Shown: positions 18,317-27,438 of the stretch, one piece after another
Layout: every line of letters starts with the position of its first letter
Numbering within the stretch: the first letter of the stretch is position 1
Assembly: GCF_001310815.1 (NCBI RefSeq)
Contig: NZ_BAZK01000001.1
Location: 186,001-250,000, forward strand
DNA length: 64,000 bases
Source of the DNA: Pseudovibrio denitrificans JCM 12308
GTDB taxonomy: Bacteria > Pseudomonadota > Alphaproteobacteria > Rhizobiales > Stappiaceae
Direction of reading: 5' to 3'
The notes under the pieces: model-generated
What the model saw: the letters and a program-made list of their open reading frames with translations, nothing else
The model's database searches: none
What the model was told of the DNA's origin: nothing
Position numbers and translations under genes: made by a program

Positions 18317-18784
18317 TCAGGCGTTCTCAGTGTATGGTTTTCTGCGCCATCCCAGCAGGTGCGCACCTGGCCCCTGACTTTTCATCTTATCTTCTGGATT
18401 GAGGAGATGGCAGTCTGTCATCGACAAGCAGCCGCAGCCAATGCACTCGTTGAGACCTTCGCGCAGGTCTTGCAGTTCCGCGATGCGCTTGTCCAGATCC
18501 TCCTGCCACCACGTGGAGAGTTTGGCCCAGTCACTTGCTGAGATCTTCTTCTCATTGGGCAACTGATCCATGGCCGCTTTGATCTCTTTAAGCGGCACGC
18601 CCAGCTTCTGCGCAGCTTTGATTACCGCGATCTTGCGCAGCACGGCTGCGGAGTACCTTCTGTGGTTCGCGTTGTTGCGCCAGGAGGTGATGAGCCCTTT
18701 TTCTTCGTAGAAATGAACGGCGGAGACTGCGATACCGCTGCGCTCTGCGACCTGCCCGACGGTTAGCCCTTGCAAGGAGACCAT
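18317..18784 (-). CDS. soxR: Redox-sensing MerR-family activator SoxR
   Basis: 155 aa from ATG 18784 (MVSLQGLTVGQVAERSG); an ATG 6 bases upstream is also possible. N-terminal MerR helix-turn-helix with AVHFYEEKGLITSWRNN, a dimerisation helix, and the SoxR [2Fe-2S] loop CIGCGCLSMTDC (CxxCxCxxxxxC) near residue 112. SoxR is oxidised by redox-cycling compounds or nitric oxide and activates promoters with overlong spacers. A canonical SoxR box lies in the divergent region next to it. The partner gene is a metallo-beta-lactamase-fold protein, not soxS, as is usual outside enterics. Confidence 0.95.
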   Translation of the reverse strand: MVSLQGLTVGQVAERSGIAVSAVHFYEEKGLITSWRNNANHRRYSAAVLRKIAVIKAAQKLGVPLKEIKAAMDQLPNEKKISASDWAKLSTWWQEDLDKRIAELQDLREGLNECIGCGCLSMTDCHLLNPEDKMKSQGPGAHLLGWRRKPYTENA

Positions 18785-18807
18785 TGTCATTCCTTCATTT
18801 TTTTGCC

Positions 18808-18838
18808 TTGACCTCAACATTACTTGAGGAATTAGAAG
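18808..18838 (+). promoter_or_regulatory. SoxR-activated promoter with SoxR box
   Basis: The 18-bp dyad CCTCAACATTACTTGAGG (18812-18829) matches the SoxR box arms CCTCAA/TTGAGG. It sits between -35 TTGACC (18808-18813) and a -10-like TAGAAG (18833-18838) with a 19-bp spacer, the overlong spacing typical of MerR-family promoters. It points at the plus-strand gene at 18877 and overlaps the soxR upstream region, so it may also autoregulate soxR. Confidence 0.85.
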
Positions 18839-18876
18839 AGATCATGCAACAATCAAGAGCCAATAAGGAATAGCTG

Positions 18877-19518
18877 ATGAAGAAGATTTACGATGATCTG
18901 TGGCAGGTCCCTCTGGAGAAGCGATTTACGACATTGCTCTCCCACGCCTATTTTCTGAAAACACCAGATCGGAACATCCTGATTTCACATTTTGAAAATC
19001 AGGATGTCGCACATCAGTTACGTGAGATGGGCGGCGTTGATGAGCAGTATCTGACTCACAATCACGAAATCTCAGAGAGCCTGGGAGAGTTGCGTCTCGT
19101 GCTTGGCTCAAAGCTCATCGGGCATGAGAACATTGCCAAGTTCTTTTCTGGTGATGTTGCTCCAGATCGACTTCTTGAAGGCACCGGACCGTTTGCTGGA
19201 AACGACGGATTTCAGGCGCTTTATACGCCGGGGCATACGGACAACAATCTGTGCTTCTATTATGCCTCCCCCACTGGCAAGAACTACCTGTTTACCGGCG
19301 ATACGATCTATCTGGACAATGGCCGTTTCAGAACGCTGGTGATGACCAGTGATGGGGGTAACAGGCAGGAGCTGGTGGCAACATTGCGCAGATTAAGAGA
19401 GCTGCCCGTGGATGTGATCCTTTGCAGCGTTGCCATGGGCCACTATGAGATCGTTGAGGTCACACAATCTGAATGGCACGACCTGATAGATGAGAAGATT
19501 TGGGAGATTTTGGATTAA
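18877..19518 (+). CDS. Metallo-beta-lactamase-fold hydrolase with altered metal motif, SoxR-controlled
   Basis: 213 aa, ATG 18877 after AAGGA. The fold is recognised from TPGHTDNN near residue 125 and FTGDTIYLDN near residue 148. The hallmark HxHxDH motif reads His61-Asn-His63-Glu-Ile65-Ser66, so the Asp and third His that hold the second metal are replaced; a mononuclear or rearranged site is likely. It lies 48 bp downstream of a SoxR box and divergent to soxR, so it is likely induced by redox stress. The substrate is unknown; a glyoxalase II-like or detoxification role is conceivable but not shown. A strong terminator follows immediately. Confidence 0.85.
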   Translation: MKKIYDDLWQVPLEKRFTTLLSHAYFLKTPDRNILISHFENQDVAHQLREMGGVDEQYLTHNHEISESLGELRLVLGSKLIGHENIAKFFSGDVAPDRLLEGTGPFAGNDGFQALYTPGHTDNNLCFYYASPTGKNYLFTGDTIYLDNGRFRTLVMTSDGGNRQELVATLRRLRELPVDVILCSVAMGHYEIVEVTQSEWHDLIDEKIWEILD

Positions 19519-19521
19519 CAA

Positions 19522-19550
19522 AAAAGCCGGAGTGAACCACTCCGGCTTTT
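19522..19550. terminator. Bidirectional intrinsic terminator
   Basis: Hairpin AAAAGCCGGAGTG (19522-19534), loop AAC, CACTCCGGCTTTT (19538-19550): 13-bp stem with A-run and T-run, usable on both strands. It separates the MBL gene (plus) from the sugar ABC operon (minus). Confidence 0.92.
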
Positions 19551-19572
19551 GAAAGTGCTCTTATCTTTGAAA

Positions 19573-20688
19573 TTACGCGATGCGCATTTCAGAGGATGGA
19601 TCAAACGGGATTGCTTTATCCATGTTGATCGCAAACGGTACATCCTGACCAGCAGTGACCTGCGCATCAGCCCGCATACGTGCGTTGCAGTCTTTTCCGC
19701 CCAGAGAAGACATCACGTAGGTGTCAGAGCCCGCTGGTTCGGTGACGATGACGCGGTTGGTGATCTGCTCAATGTGTTTGGCCTTGCGGTCCGCCCCTTC
19801 AGGATCAGTGATCGCTTCCGGACGGATGCCCAGAACGATTTCCTTCTGATCAAAGCCCTTCAGAGCTTCTGTTGGGTTGGAGAACTTGAGGTTCACCTGA
19901 TCACTCAAACCGGTTGGCAGTTGCGCGAAGATGCCGTCGCCATTGGCAACGACCTTTGCAGGTACCAGGTTCATGCTTGGAGAACCCATGAAGCTTGCCA
20001 CAAACAGGTTTGCAGGCGTGTCATAGATCTCTTTTGGCGTGCCCAACTGCTGTACGTAACCGCCGTTCATGACAGCAATGCGCGTGGACAGCGTCATTGC
20101 TTCGATCTGGTCGTGGGTCACGTAAACAATAGTGGTGCCAAGCTTCTGGTGCAGCTTCTTGATCTCAGTGCGCATGTCCACACGCAGCTTTGCATCAAGG
20201 TTGGAGAGCGGCTCATCGAACAAGAACACATCCGGGTCACGCACAAGCGCTCGGCCCATTGCCACACGCTGACGCTGACCACCTGAGAGCTGGCCCGGCT
20301 TGCGGTTCAGCAGCTGCTTGATCTGCAGCATCTCAGCTACTTCGTTCATGGACTTGTCACGCTCAGCCTTGGCTACGCCGTGCATTTCCAGACCGAACGT
20401 GATGTTCTGGCCCACGGTCATGTTTGGATACAGCGCGTAGGACTGGAACACCATGGCGATGTTACGCTTGGACGGGTGAACCCCGTTCATGGTCTGCCCT
20501 TTGATGTCGATGGTACCGGAGGTGATGTCCTCCAGACCAGCGATCATGTTGAGCAGAGTGGATTTACCGCAACCGGACGGCCCGACGAGAACGAGAAACT
20601 CACCCTCTTCCACGTCGATATCGATGTTGTGAAGCACCTTTGTAGAGCCGTAAGACTTGGTCGCATTGTTGATTTTCAGAAAGCTCAT
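19573..20688 (-). CDS. Sugar ABC transporter ATP-binding protein (MalK/UgpC type)
   Basis: 371 aa. Walker A GPSGCGKSTLLNMIAG near residue 37, signature LSGGQRQRVAMGRALV near residue 134, Walker B VFLFDEPLSN, H-loop VTHDQ, then a C-terminal TOBE region of about 130 residues including LGIRPEAI. This is the CUT1 ATPase length and layout. It energises import by the two permeases encoded upstream (5-bp gap) and ends at the bidirectional terminator. Confidence 0.93.
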   Translation of the reverse strand: MSFLKINNATKSYGSTKVLHNIDIDVEEGEFLVLVGPSGCGKSTLLNMIAGLEDITSGTIDIKGQTMNGVHPSKRNIAMVFQSYALYPNMTVGQNITFGLEMHGVAKAERDKSMNEVAEMLQIKQLLNRKPGQLSGGQRQRVAMGRALVRDPDVFLFDEPLSNLDAKLRVDMRTEIKKLHQKLGTTIVYVTHDQIEAMTLSTRIAVMNGGYVQQLGTPKEIYDTPANLFVASFMGSPSMNLVPAKVVANGDGIFAQLPTGLSDQVNLKFSNPTEALKGFDQKEIVLGIRPEAITDPEGADRKAKHIEQITNRVIVTEPAGSDTYVMSSLGGKDCNARMRADAQVTAGQDVPFAINMDKAIPFDPSSEMRIA

Positions 20689-20693
20689 AGTAC

Positions 20694-21575
20694 TTATCCC
20701 TTCACCGATCCGGCCATCAGGCCTCTTACGAAGTAGCGGCCAGCCACGATGTACACGAGCAGTGTCGGCAATGCGGCGAGGATCGCTCCGGCAAAATGAA
20801 CGTTATATTCTTTGACGCCCGTTGAAGAGCTGACGAGGTTGTTCAGAGCCACGGTCATTGGCTGACTATCAAGGTCCGCAAAGGACGCACCAAACAGGAA
20901 GTCATTCCAGATGTTAGTGAACTGCCAGATGACGGAAACCACAATGATTGGACCTGAACTTGGCAACATGATGCGCCAGAAGATGCGGAAGAACCCTGCC
21001 CCATCAATCTGTGCTGCGCGGATCAGCTCTGTTGGGAACACCTGATAGTAGTTTCTGAAGTACAGCGTGGTGAAGCCAAGGCCGTAGACCACGTGCACCA
21101 GAACAAGACCCGGTGTAGAACCCGCGATGCCGAGGAAACCAAGCACACGCGCCATTGGGATCAACACGATCTGGAACGGAATGAAGCAGGCAAACAGCAT
21201 CAGACCGAACAGGATGGTATCACCCTTAAAGCGCCACTTGGTCAGCACGTAGCCATTCAAAGCACCCAGAACGGTTGAGATCGCAACAGCTGGGAACACC
21301 ATTTTCAGGGAGTTCCAGAAGTACGGCTTCAGACCTGTTGGCTCAACGCCGATCTGCGCGCTGTTCCAGGCTTTCAGCCATGGTTCCAGCGTGAAGACCT
21401 GAGGCAGCGCCATCATGTTGCCGCCTGTGATTTCAGAGAGCGGCTTCACGGAGTTGATGACCATGATGCCGAATGGCAGCAGGTAGAACGTGGCGAACAG
21501 GATCAACATCAGGTAGATGAACGCGCGTGTGATGCGCCCTGTGTTGATGGCATTATCTGTCGAGGCTACGGACAT
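20694..21575 (-). CDS. Carbohydrate ABC transporter permease (MalG type)
   Basis: 293 aa, six membrane helices. The EAA-loop region that docks the ATPase reads ELIRAAQIDGAGFFRIFWRI near residue 190, typical of CUT1 permeases. Its ATG overlaps the stop of the preceding permease by one base, so the pair is translationally coupled. The N-terminal tail is short, as in MalG. Confidence 0.93.
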   Translation of the reverse strand: MSVASTDNAINTGRITRAFIYLMLILFATFYLLPFGIMVINSVKPLSEITGGNMMALPQVFTLEPWLKAWNSAQIGVEPTGLKPYFWNSLKMVFPAVAISTVLGALNGYVLTKWRFKGDTILFGLMLFACFIPFQIVLIPMARVLGFLGIAGSTPGLVLVHVVYGLGFTTLYFRNYYQVFPTELIRAAQIDGAGFFRIFWRIMLPSSGPIIVVSVIWQFTNIWNDFLFGASFADLDSQPMTVALNNLVSSSTGVKEYNVHFAGAILAALPTLLVYIVAGRYFVRGLMAGSVKG

Positions 21576-22516
21576 TATTTCTTCTCCCGCAGTTCGGCAT
21601 AAAGGTACGGCACCATGATCGCAGCAATGGTCATGAGCATGATAACAGCGGAGCTGGCACCGATGCCCATCTGGTTGCGCGTGAAGGTGTACGAGTACAT
21701 GAAGGTCGCTGGCACCTCAGTAGCGCGGCCCGGTCCACCACCCGTCAGCGCCACGACAAGGTCGTAGGACTTGATGGCGAGGTGTGACAGGATCACGAAG
21801 GCTGACAGAAATGCCGGACGCAGCTGCGGAATGATGATGCGGCGGTACATGTTCCAGTTGGATGCACCGTCGATCTGAGCTGCTTTGAGGATCTCGTTGT
21901 CGATGCCGCGCAAACCAGCAAGGAACATGGCCATCACGAAGCCAGATGTTTGCCAGACCGCAGCAATCACAACGGTGTAGATTGCAAAGTCGCGGTTTTT
22001 GATCCAGTCGAACTCAAAGCTTTCCCAGCCCCACAGGTGCATGGTGTGCTCAAGGCCGATGCCCGGATCGAGGAACCATTTCCACGCTGTACCTGTCACG
22101 ATGAAGCTGAGCGCCATCGGATACAGGAAGATTGGACGCAAGAAGCCCTCACCGCGGATCTTCTGGTCCAGAAAAATCGCAAGGCTCAAGCCGATGGCTG
22201 TACAGATTGCAATGTACAGTCCGGCGAAGATGCCGAGGTTTTTGATGGCAATGGACCAATGCCGCAGCCGGAATAGCTTTTCATAGTTCTCCAGCCCTAC
22301 CCAGTCATAAACCGGCAGGATGCGGCTTCCTGTGAAGGAGAGGTATACGGAGAAAATGATAAATCCATAGACAAAGACCAAGATCAGAGCCAAGGAGGGT
22401 GATAGCACCAGTTTTGGAATGAGATTTTGGAGTCTTGTCCGCAGGTCCGGTTTTACTGCCGTTGGCGCTTGATAGTCAGCGGCCATGGCAACGGATGAAG
22501 TGGTCTGGTCGACCAT
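21575..22516 (-). CDS. Carbohydrate ABC transporter permease (MalF type)
   Basis: 313 aa, six membrane helices after a hydrophilic 30-residue N-terminus. The EAA loop reads EILKAAQIDGASNWNMYRRI near residue 215. It lies 67 bp downstream of the binding-protein gene, separated by a hairpin that probably lowers its expression relative to the binding protein. It forms the transmembrane channel with the MalG-type partner. Confidence 0.93.
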   Translation of the reverse strand: MVDQTTSSVAMAADYQAPTAVKPDLRTRLQNLIPKLVLSPSLALILVFVYGFIIFSVYLSFTGSRILPVYDWVGLENYEKLFRLRHWSIAIKNLGIFAGLYIAICTAIGLSLAIFLDQKIRGEGFLRPIFLYPMALSFIVTGTAWKWFLDPGIGLEHTMHLWGWESFEFDWIKNRDFAIYTVVIAAVWQTSGFVMAMFLAGLRGIDNEILKAAQIDGASNWNMYRRIIIPQLRPAFLSAFVILSHLAIKSYDLVVALTGGGPGRATEVPATFMYSYTFTRNQMGIGASSAVIMLMTIAAIMVPYLYAELREKK

Positions 22517-22554
22517 GATCCCTGCCCCCAGATTTTATGTTGTTTTGGGAAAAA

Positions 22555-22576
22555 TGGGGCCGACGCATCGGCCCCA
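22555..22576 (-). terminator. Attenuating hairpin between binding-protein and permease genes
   Basis: Perfect 9-bp stem TGGGGCCGA/TCGGCCCCA with a 4-base loop. Read on the minus strand it is followed by TTTTT, so it resembles a leaky intrinsic terminator. Such elements commonly keep the periplasmic binding protein in excess over the permeases. Confidence 0.75.
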
Positions 22577-22583
22577 CTTAAAA

Positions 22584-23834
22584 TTACTTCGCGATGGAGA
22601 CAGCGTCTACCAGCTCTTCAACAGCGGTAGCGGAGTCGTACTCACCGTTAAAGTGTGCAGTTACAACGTCATAAATGGCGTTTTTCACGGATGCTGGTGC
22701 AGAGTGGCCATGCGCCATGGAACCGAAGAGGTTACCGCTTGCTGCAGCTGCTGCCAGATCTTTCATGCCCTGTTTTGCACATGCATCAAACGCTTCGTCG
22801 GAAACGTCGGTACGTGCAGGAACAGAACCCTTCACTACGTTGAACGCAGACTGGAAGGTTGGAGAAAGGATCGCGCTTGCCAGAGCAGCCTGCTCTTTGG
22901 ACACTTCACCGCCCTGATCAAACATTGCGAACTGGTCAGCGTTGAAGGTGACCTGGTTCTGCGTGCCTGGGAAGCGGAAGCAGAGGAAGTCTTCGCCTGG
23001 CTTTTTGCCAGCGCCGAGGAACTCACCTTTTGCCCAGTCACCCATCATCTGGAAACCAGCTTCGCCGTTGATGACCATTGCAGTTGCAAGGTTCCAGTCA
23101 CGACCAGAGAAGTTTTCGTCAACGTTTGCGCGCAATACAGCCATGCGGTCAAACGCTTCTTTCATGGTGTCGGAACCAAGAGCAGCTTCGTCCAGATCGA
23201 TGAATGCAGCTTTATAGAAATCTGCGCCACCGGTGCTCATGACGATTGCGTCGAACAGAGTTGCGTCCTGCCAAGCCTGACCACCGTGTGCCAGTGGAGT
23301 AACGCCAGCTGCTTTCAGCTTATCAAGCGCTGCGGTGAACTCTTCCCAAGTGGTTGGAGCTGCAATGCCGTGCTTGTCCAGCACTGCTTTGTTTGCCCAT
23401 ACCCAGTTGGTGGAGTGTACGTTTACTGGCGCGGAGATCCACTTGCCATCGTACTTCGCAAAACGCTGAAGAGCAGCAGGAACAACTTTGTCCCAGCCTT
23501 CTTTTGCAGCAACTGCGTTCAGGTCAGCCAGAGCGCCTTCTTTCGCCCAGTCCTGGATGTCGAAACCGAGCATCTGAACTGCAGTTGGCGCGTTGCCAGC
23601 TGTTACGCGTGCACGCAGAACGGTCATTGCGGATTCACCGCCGCCGCCTGCTACAGGCATATCAGCCCAACCAATGCCCTGAGATTCCAAGTCTTTCTTC
23701 AGTACGTTAAGCGCAGCCGCTTCACCGCCTGAAGTCCACCAGTGCAGAACTTCCACGTCTGCCGCTACGGATGTGGTTGCTGTTGCAGCCAGCAGTGCCA
23801 GAGCGGATGTGGTTTTCACTAGTAGTTTGTGCAT
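22584..23834 (-). CDS. Sugar ABC transporter substrate-binding protein, glucose/mannose type
   Basis: 416 aa from ATG 23834, chosen for GGGAGG just upstream. The signal peptide ([20 protein letters not shown]) ends before [19 protein letters not shown]. The N-terminal [27 protein letters not shown] and [10 protein letters not shown] patches resemble the glucose-binding GtsA-type proteins of pseudomonads and rhizobia. It captures a monosaccharide in the periplasm for the two permeases and ATPase downstream. Substrate assignment rests on resemblance only. It is transcribed divergently from a LacI regulator with an operator-like palindrome between. Confidence 0.9.
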   Translation of the reverse strand: MHKLLVKTTSALALLAATATTSVAADVEVLHWWTSGGEAAALNVLKKDLESQGIGWADMPVAGGGGESAMTVLRARVTAGNAPTAVQMLGFDIQDWAKEGALADLNAVAAKEGWDKVVPAALQRFAKYDGKWISAPVNVHSTNWVWANKAVLDKHGIAAPTTWEEFTAALDKLKAAGVTPLAHGGQAWQDATLFDAIVMSTGGADFYKAAFIDLDEAALGSDTMKEAFDRMAVLRANVDENFSGRDWNLATAMVINGEAGFQMMGDWAKGEFLGAGKKPGEDFLCFRFPGTQNQVTFNADQFAMFDQGGEVSKEQAALASAILSPTFQSAFNVVKGSVPARTDVSDEAFDACAKQGMKDLAAAAASGNLFGSMAHGHSAPASVKNAIYDVVTAHFNGEYDSATAVEELVDAVSIAK

Positions 23835-23892
23835 GTGTTGCCTCCCGATCACAACTTAAAATTTCTACACAAAAATACGACTAACATAGTAC

Positions 23893-23906
23893 TTATAACG
23901 TTACAA
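23893..23906. promoter_or_regulatory. Candidate LacI-family operator
   Basis: TTATAACGTTACAA is symmetric at 12 of 14 positions around a central CG (core TAACGTTA), the usual form of LacI/PurR-type sites. It lies 59 bp before the binding-protein start and 135 bp before the lacI-type start, in the shared divergent region. Confidence 0.55.
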
Positions 23907-24040
23907 ATATCGGATCTGTCAATGCCAAAAGTGAAGCCATTGACTTGAATGATCTTTTTTGTATCAAATGCTACTCACTGAATTTGTTGCATCGTTATAA
24001 TGAAGATCTGGCTGACTTACGGGAGGTAAACTGGTTTCAT

Positions 24041-25093
24041 ATGCCGACGAAAAAACCAACAATTTCCTCCTCTCACTCCGCTTCGAAACCGACGCAGAAG
24101 ACAATTGCGGAAATCACCGGTCTTGCGGTGACAACTGTCTCGCGGGCGCTTCAGGGGGATGAAAAGATTGCACAGGCAACCCGCCTGCGCGTAAGTAAAG
24201 TTGCTGAAGAAATCGGCTATGTTCCTGATCGCGCCGCTCAAAGGTTGCGTACGGGCAAGACCAAAGTTGTTTCGCTGATTCTCGATCCACACAACGAAAT
24301 CCTCGGTTTCGGAAATTCCCTGATCACCGGTGTGGCCCATGCTTTGGCGGGGACGGATTATCATTTGAACGTGACACCGCAGTTTCTTGGCGGTGATCCG
24401 ATTGAGCCGGTTGAGTACATCGTACGCAATAAGCTGGCGGACGGAATCATCTTCTCGCGGACGCGGCCTTTTGATGAGCGAGTACGGTTTCTTCGGGAGC
24501 GCAGTTTTCCGTTCACGACTCATGGGCGGACCGAGTTCGGCTATCAGCACTCCTACGTTGACTATGACAACGAGAAATTTGCCTACGAGTCAGTGCTGCG
24601 ATTGATGCAGAAAGGGCGGCGGCGGATTTGCATTATCCTGCCTCCTAACCAATTCACGTTCCACCAGCATCTGAATTACGGCTATATGCGCGCCATCCGT
24701 CAGGAAGGGCTGCAGAGCTATATTCCGGGTGGGATCAGTCTGGATTCAGATATGCCGGAGGTGTTTGAGTGGGCGAAGAACATCGCAAGCTCACCAGAAG
24801 CACCGGATGGGTTCATTTGTCCGGGTGAAACGTCTTTCCTTGCGATTGCGAACGGTTATCGTCAGGCCGGAAAAGCGCGTGGTCTGGATTTTGATGCGGT
24901 GGTGAAGTCAAGTTCGCAGACACTGCATCAGATTGATCCGCACATCGACAACATCAGTGAAGACATTCAGGAAGCTGGCGTTCTGCTGGGCACCAACCTG
25001 CTGAAAACCATGGAACATCCGGATGGCCCGTTTGAGCAGACCATCCAGGATCCGGATATCACTTTCCCGTCTCTCAAGTCCTTTCAGGACTGA
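24041..25093 (+). CDS. LacI-family transcriptional regulator
   Basis: 350 aa from ATG 24041 (MPTKKPTISSS); GGGAGG lies 14 bases upstream, slightly far. Helix-turn-helix near residues 20-45 with TIAEITGLAVTTVSRALQGD, hinge region EIGYVPDRAAQRLRTGKT, then a periplasmic-binding-protein-like effector domain (ILDPHNEILGFGNSLITGV onward). It is divergent to the sugar ABC operon and presumably its repressor, with the transported sugar or its phosphate as inducer. Confidence 0.92.
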   Translation: MPTKKPTISSSHSASKPTQKTIAEITGLAVTTVSRALQGDEKIAQATRLRVSKVAEEIGYVPDRAAQRLRTGKTKVVSLILDPHNEILGFGNSLITGVAHALAGTDYHLNVTPQFLGGDPIEPVEYIVRNKLADGIIFSRTRPFDERVRFLRERSFPFTTHGRTEFGYQHSYVDYDNEKFAYESVLRLMQKGRRRICIILPPNQFTFHQHLNYGYMRAIRQEGLQSYIPGGISLDSDMPEVFEWAKNIASSPEAPDGFICPGETSFLAIANGYRQAGKARGLDFDAVVKSSSQTLHQIDPHIDNISEDIQEAGVLLGTNLLKTMEHPDGPFEQTIQDPDITFPSLKSFQD

Positions 25094-25096
25094 GGT

Positions 25097-25789
25097 TCAG
25101 GAGGCGACTTTCGGCGCTTTTTCTTCGATCCAGAGATCGTGATTTTCAGGATAGGTGAAGCCTGTTTCAACGGCCAGTTGCTTCAGGAAGCCGATCATGT
25201 AGTCGGTGCGTTCGCGCGCAACTTCACGGCCTTCCTTGGTCTGCATGGTTTTATGCAGTTTCAGCAGCTTCAGGGCGAAGTGATCGACACCGAAGGCCTT
25301 GTCATCAAGCTCGCGATCGCTGGCGAACAGGTCACCACCATGGAACAGATTGGAGTTCATGGTTTTGGCGATGTAGAACGTGCGAGCGATGCCGATAGCA
25401 CCGAGAGATTCCAGACGGTCTGCGTCCTGCAGAATCTTGGCTTCGATGGTTTGTGGCTCGATTTCAGCTGAGAAGCTGTGCGCTTCAATGGCGTGTTTGA
25501 TGCGCTCGATTTTGTCGGCAGCTACGCCGAGTTCCTGAAGGATCGGCTCGGCTGCATCTGCGGACAGTTTGGAGGCTTTTGCACGGTTCGGGGAGTTCTT
25601 GGGAACGTTGACCAGATCATGCAAATAGGCAGCAGCGACAAGCACTTCCTCATCCCCTTCGCCGCGGCGTGCAGCGATATCCAGCGCAGCCAATTTTACG
25701 CGGCGGGCGTGGTAGAGGTCATGACTGGCATCATCGCTCTGATCATGCGCTTTCAGCGCGGCTTCCAACTTCTTTTCGAACTCAATCAT
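25097..25789 (-). CDS. HD-domain phosphohydrolase, uncharacterised
   Basis: 230 aa. HD metal ligands are visible: His at SHDLYHARRVK near residue 23, the HD pair in YLHDLVN near residue 57, and the later Asp in LQDADRLESLGAIG near residue 133. This pattern matches small HD hydrolases such as YedJ. Substrate unknown. It converges with the LacI gene, whose stop is four bases away, and is preceded by an unusual hairpin right at its start codon. Confidence 0.88.
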   Translation of the reverse strand: MIEFEKKLEAALKAHDQSDDASHDLYHARRVKLAALDIAARRGEGDEEVLVAAAYLHDLVNVPKNSPNRAKASKLSADAAEPILQELGVAADKIERIKHAIEAHSFSAEIEPQTIEAKILQDADRLESLGAIGIARTFYIAKTMNSNLFHGGDLFASDRELDDKAFGVDHFALKLLKLHKTMQTKEGREVARERTDYMIGFLKQLAVETGFTYPENHDLWIEEKAPKVAS

Positions 25790-25792
25790 CGG

Positions 25793-25816
25793 AACTCACT
25801 TTTGCAAAATGAGTCC
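25793..25816 (-). other. Hairpin directly upstream of the HD gene start
   Basis: ACTCA-C-TTTTGCAAAA-TGAGT: a perfect 10-bp TTTTGCAAAA core (25800-25809) extended by ACTCA/TGAGT with one bulged base. It ends about five bases before the ATG on the minus strand, where the ribosome site should be, so it could hide the translation start or serve as a protein-binding palindrome. Confidence 0.4.
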
Positions 25817-25941
25817 GAAACCTACGTCAGGTCAGTGTGCATTTCGAGGCTAAACTGGCCTGATCCCCCGACAAATTTTCGCGAGGTCCGAGAGACGCCA
25901 AAATCATTTTTGCGTATGATACAACAAGGTACCAAGCGCCA

Positions 25942-27438
25942 TTACTCCTCTTCTTTGGCGTTGGCAGCGTAGTTCATGACGTTGAAGATGTAGTTCTGCT
26001 CAATCGTGCCATCAAACAGGTGTGCCCATGGGCCTTTGGCATAGACAGCAACATCCGTTCCGGCATGCGTTTCCTTATCCAGCGGAAGCAGCGATTGCTG
26101 TTTGTAGTCCGGGTCCAGAGCTTCTTCCTGAGAGACGACAGGACGTGTGCCAAACCAGTTGTTTTCTTCTGTCAGAATTGAGCCTGTGCCATTCAGATAA
26201 CCTGCAACAGTGAAGGGCTTGCCATCCAGTCCCAGAAGCATTTCGTCAGTGTGTTTGACGCCGTTGTTGTCGATGCCCATGCACAGGCCGTTGATGGGTG
26301 ACCCACGACCACAATAGCCATTGAAAGAGAGCGTATGGGCATGATCAGCGGTTACGATGATCAGCGTGTCCTGATCGCTGGTCATCTGCTCTGCCATGGC
26401 GACGGCTTCAGCAAAAGCAACGCCATCCGTCAGAGCTCGGAACAAGTTTCCGGCATGATTGGCATGGTCAACACGGCCTCCTTCCACCAGCATGTAGAAG
26501 CCGTTTTCATTATCTTGCAGCGATTCAATGGTCAGTTTTACCATTTCTGCGAGGGATGGCTGGTCTTTTCGGTCATAGTCGTAATCCATGTGGCCTGAAC
26601 TGAAAACGCCAAGCACTGGTTTGCCAGCTGATGGATCAAGTTCGCTGAAGGACTTTTCATCCCACACATAGGTGGCGCCAAACTCTTTGGCTTCATCGAT
26701 GAGGTTGCGGCCATCTCTGCGGTTTCGATCTTTGCTGTCTTTGTCTGTTGCCGTTTCAGGGAGCATATGGCGGCGCCCTCCTCCCATAGCTATGTCAATG
26801 GTGCCGTTTTTGATCTGATCCAGCAGCTGCACAGCGATGTCCGGAACATCGCAGCCTTCTGGCACGCTGGCATCATCCTCATAGCGCCTGGAGGCGACAT
26901 GAGCATAGGCGGAAGCTGGTGTCGCATCGGTCAGGCTCGCTGTTGTGATGATGCCTACAGCTTTGCCTTGGGCGGCAAGAACTTCAGCAATGGTCGCGAC
27001 ACTTCCCGCTTCAACTGCGGAGCAATCGGCGAAGTTCACCGTTTCATCTACGCCCAGCACACCGGATTTGGTTTTGACCCCTGAGTGAAAGGCCGTGCCA
27101 GTTCCTGCTGAATCTGGCGTTTGCGCATTGACGTTGTAGGTCTTGACCAAGGCGCTGTGAGGAAAAGCTTCCTGAGGCAGAACATTTTCTTCCCCCAGCA
27201 AACCGTTTTGCTGGCCCTGAAAGATGCGCGTAGCGTAGTTGGTTGCGATGCCGTTGCCATCCGCAATCATCAGAATGATGTTTTTAGCTGGCTTTGTGAT
27301 GGGTTGTTGAGCCAGCTTATTCTGGATTTCAGCTTCTGCTGCTTCAAACCATCGATTGTTTTTTTGAGGAAAATCCGGCTCTGCCCAAGCCAGAGCGGTG
27401 GAACAGGTCAACAGGACCGCAGCAAGTGGCACTCTCAT
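25942..27438 (-). CDS. Periplasmic alkaline phosphatase (PF00245 family)
   Basis: 498 aa with an N-terminal signal peptide (MRVPLAAVLLTCSTALAWA). Metal site IILMIADGNG near residue 54; phosphorylated Ser in TPDSAGTGTAF near residue 107; VEGGRVDHANHAGN near residue 310 and TADHAHTLSF near residue 355 supply zinc ligands. It releases phosphate from organic esters in the periplasm. I see no CTGTCAT-type Pho box in the 190 bp upstream. It stands alone, divergent from the DUF3422 gene. Confidence 0.93.
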   Translation of the reverse strand: MRVPLAAVLLTCSTALAWAEPDFPQKNNRWFEAAEAEIQNKLAQQPITKPAKNIILMIADGNGIATNYATRIFQGQQNGLLGEENVLPQEAFPHSALVKTYNVNAQTPDSAGTGTAFHSGVKTKSGVLGVDETVNFADCSAVEAGSVATIAEVLAAQGKAVGIITTASLTDATPASAYAHVASRRYEDDASVPEGCDVPDIAVQLLDQIKNGTIDIAMGGGRRHMLPETATDKDSKDRNRRDGRNLIDEAKEFGATYVWDEKSFSELDPSAGKPVLGVFSSGHMDYDYDRKDQPSLAEMVKLTIESLQDNENGFYMLVEGGRVDHANHAGNLFRALTDGVAFAEAVAMAEQMTSDQDTLIIVTADHAHTLSFNGYCGRGSPINGLCMGIDNNGVKHTDEMLLGLDGKPFTVAGYLNGTGSILTEENNWFGTRPVVSQEEALDPDYKQQSLLPLDKETHAGTDVAVYAKGPWAHLFDGTIEQNYIFNVMNYAANAKEEE

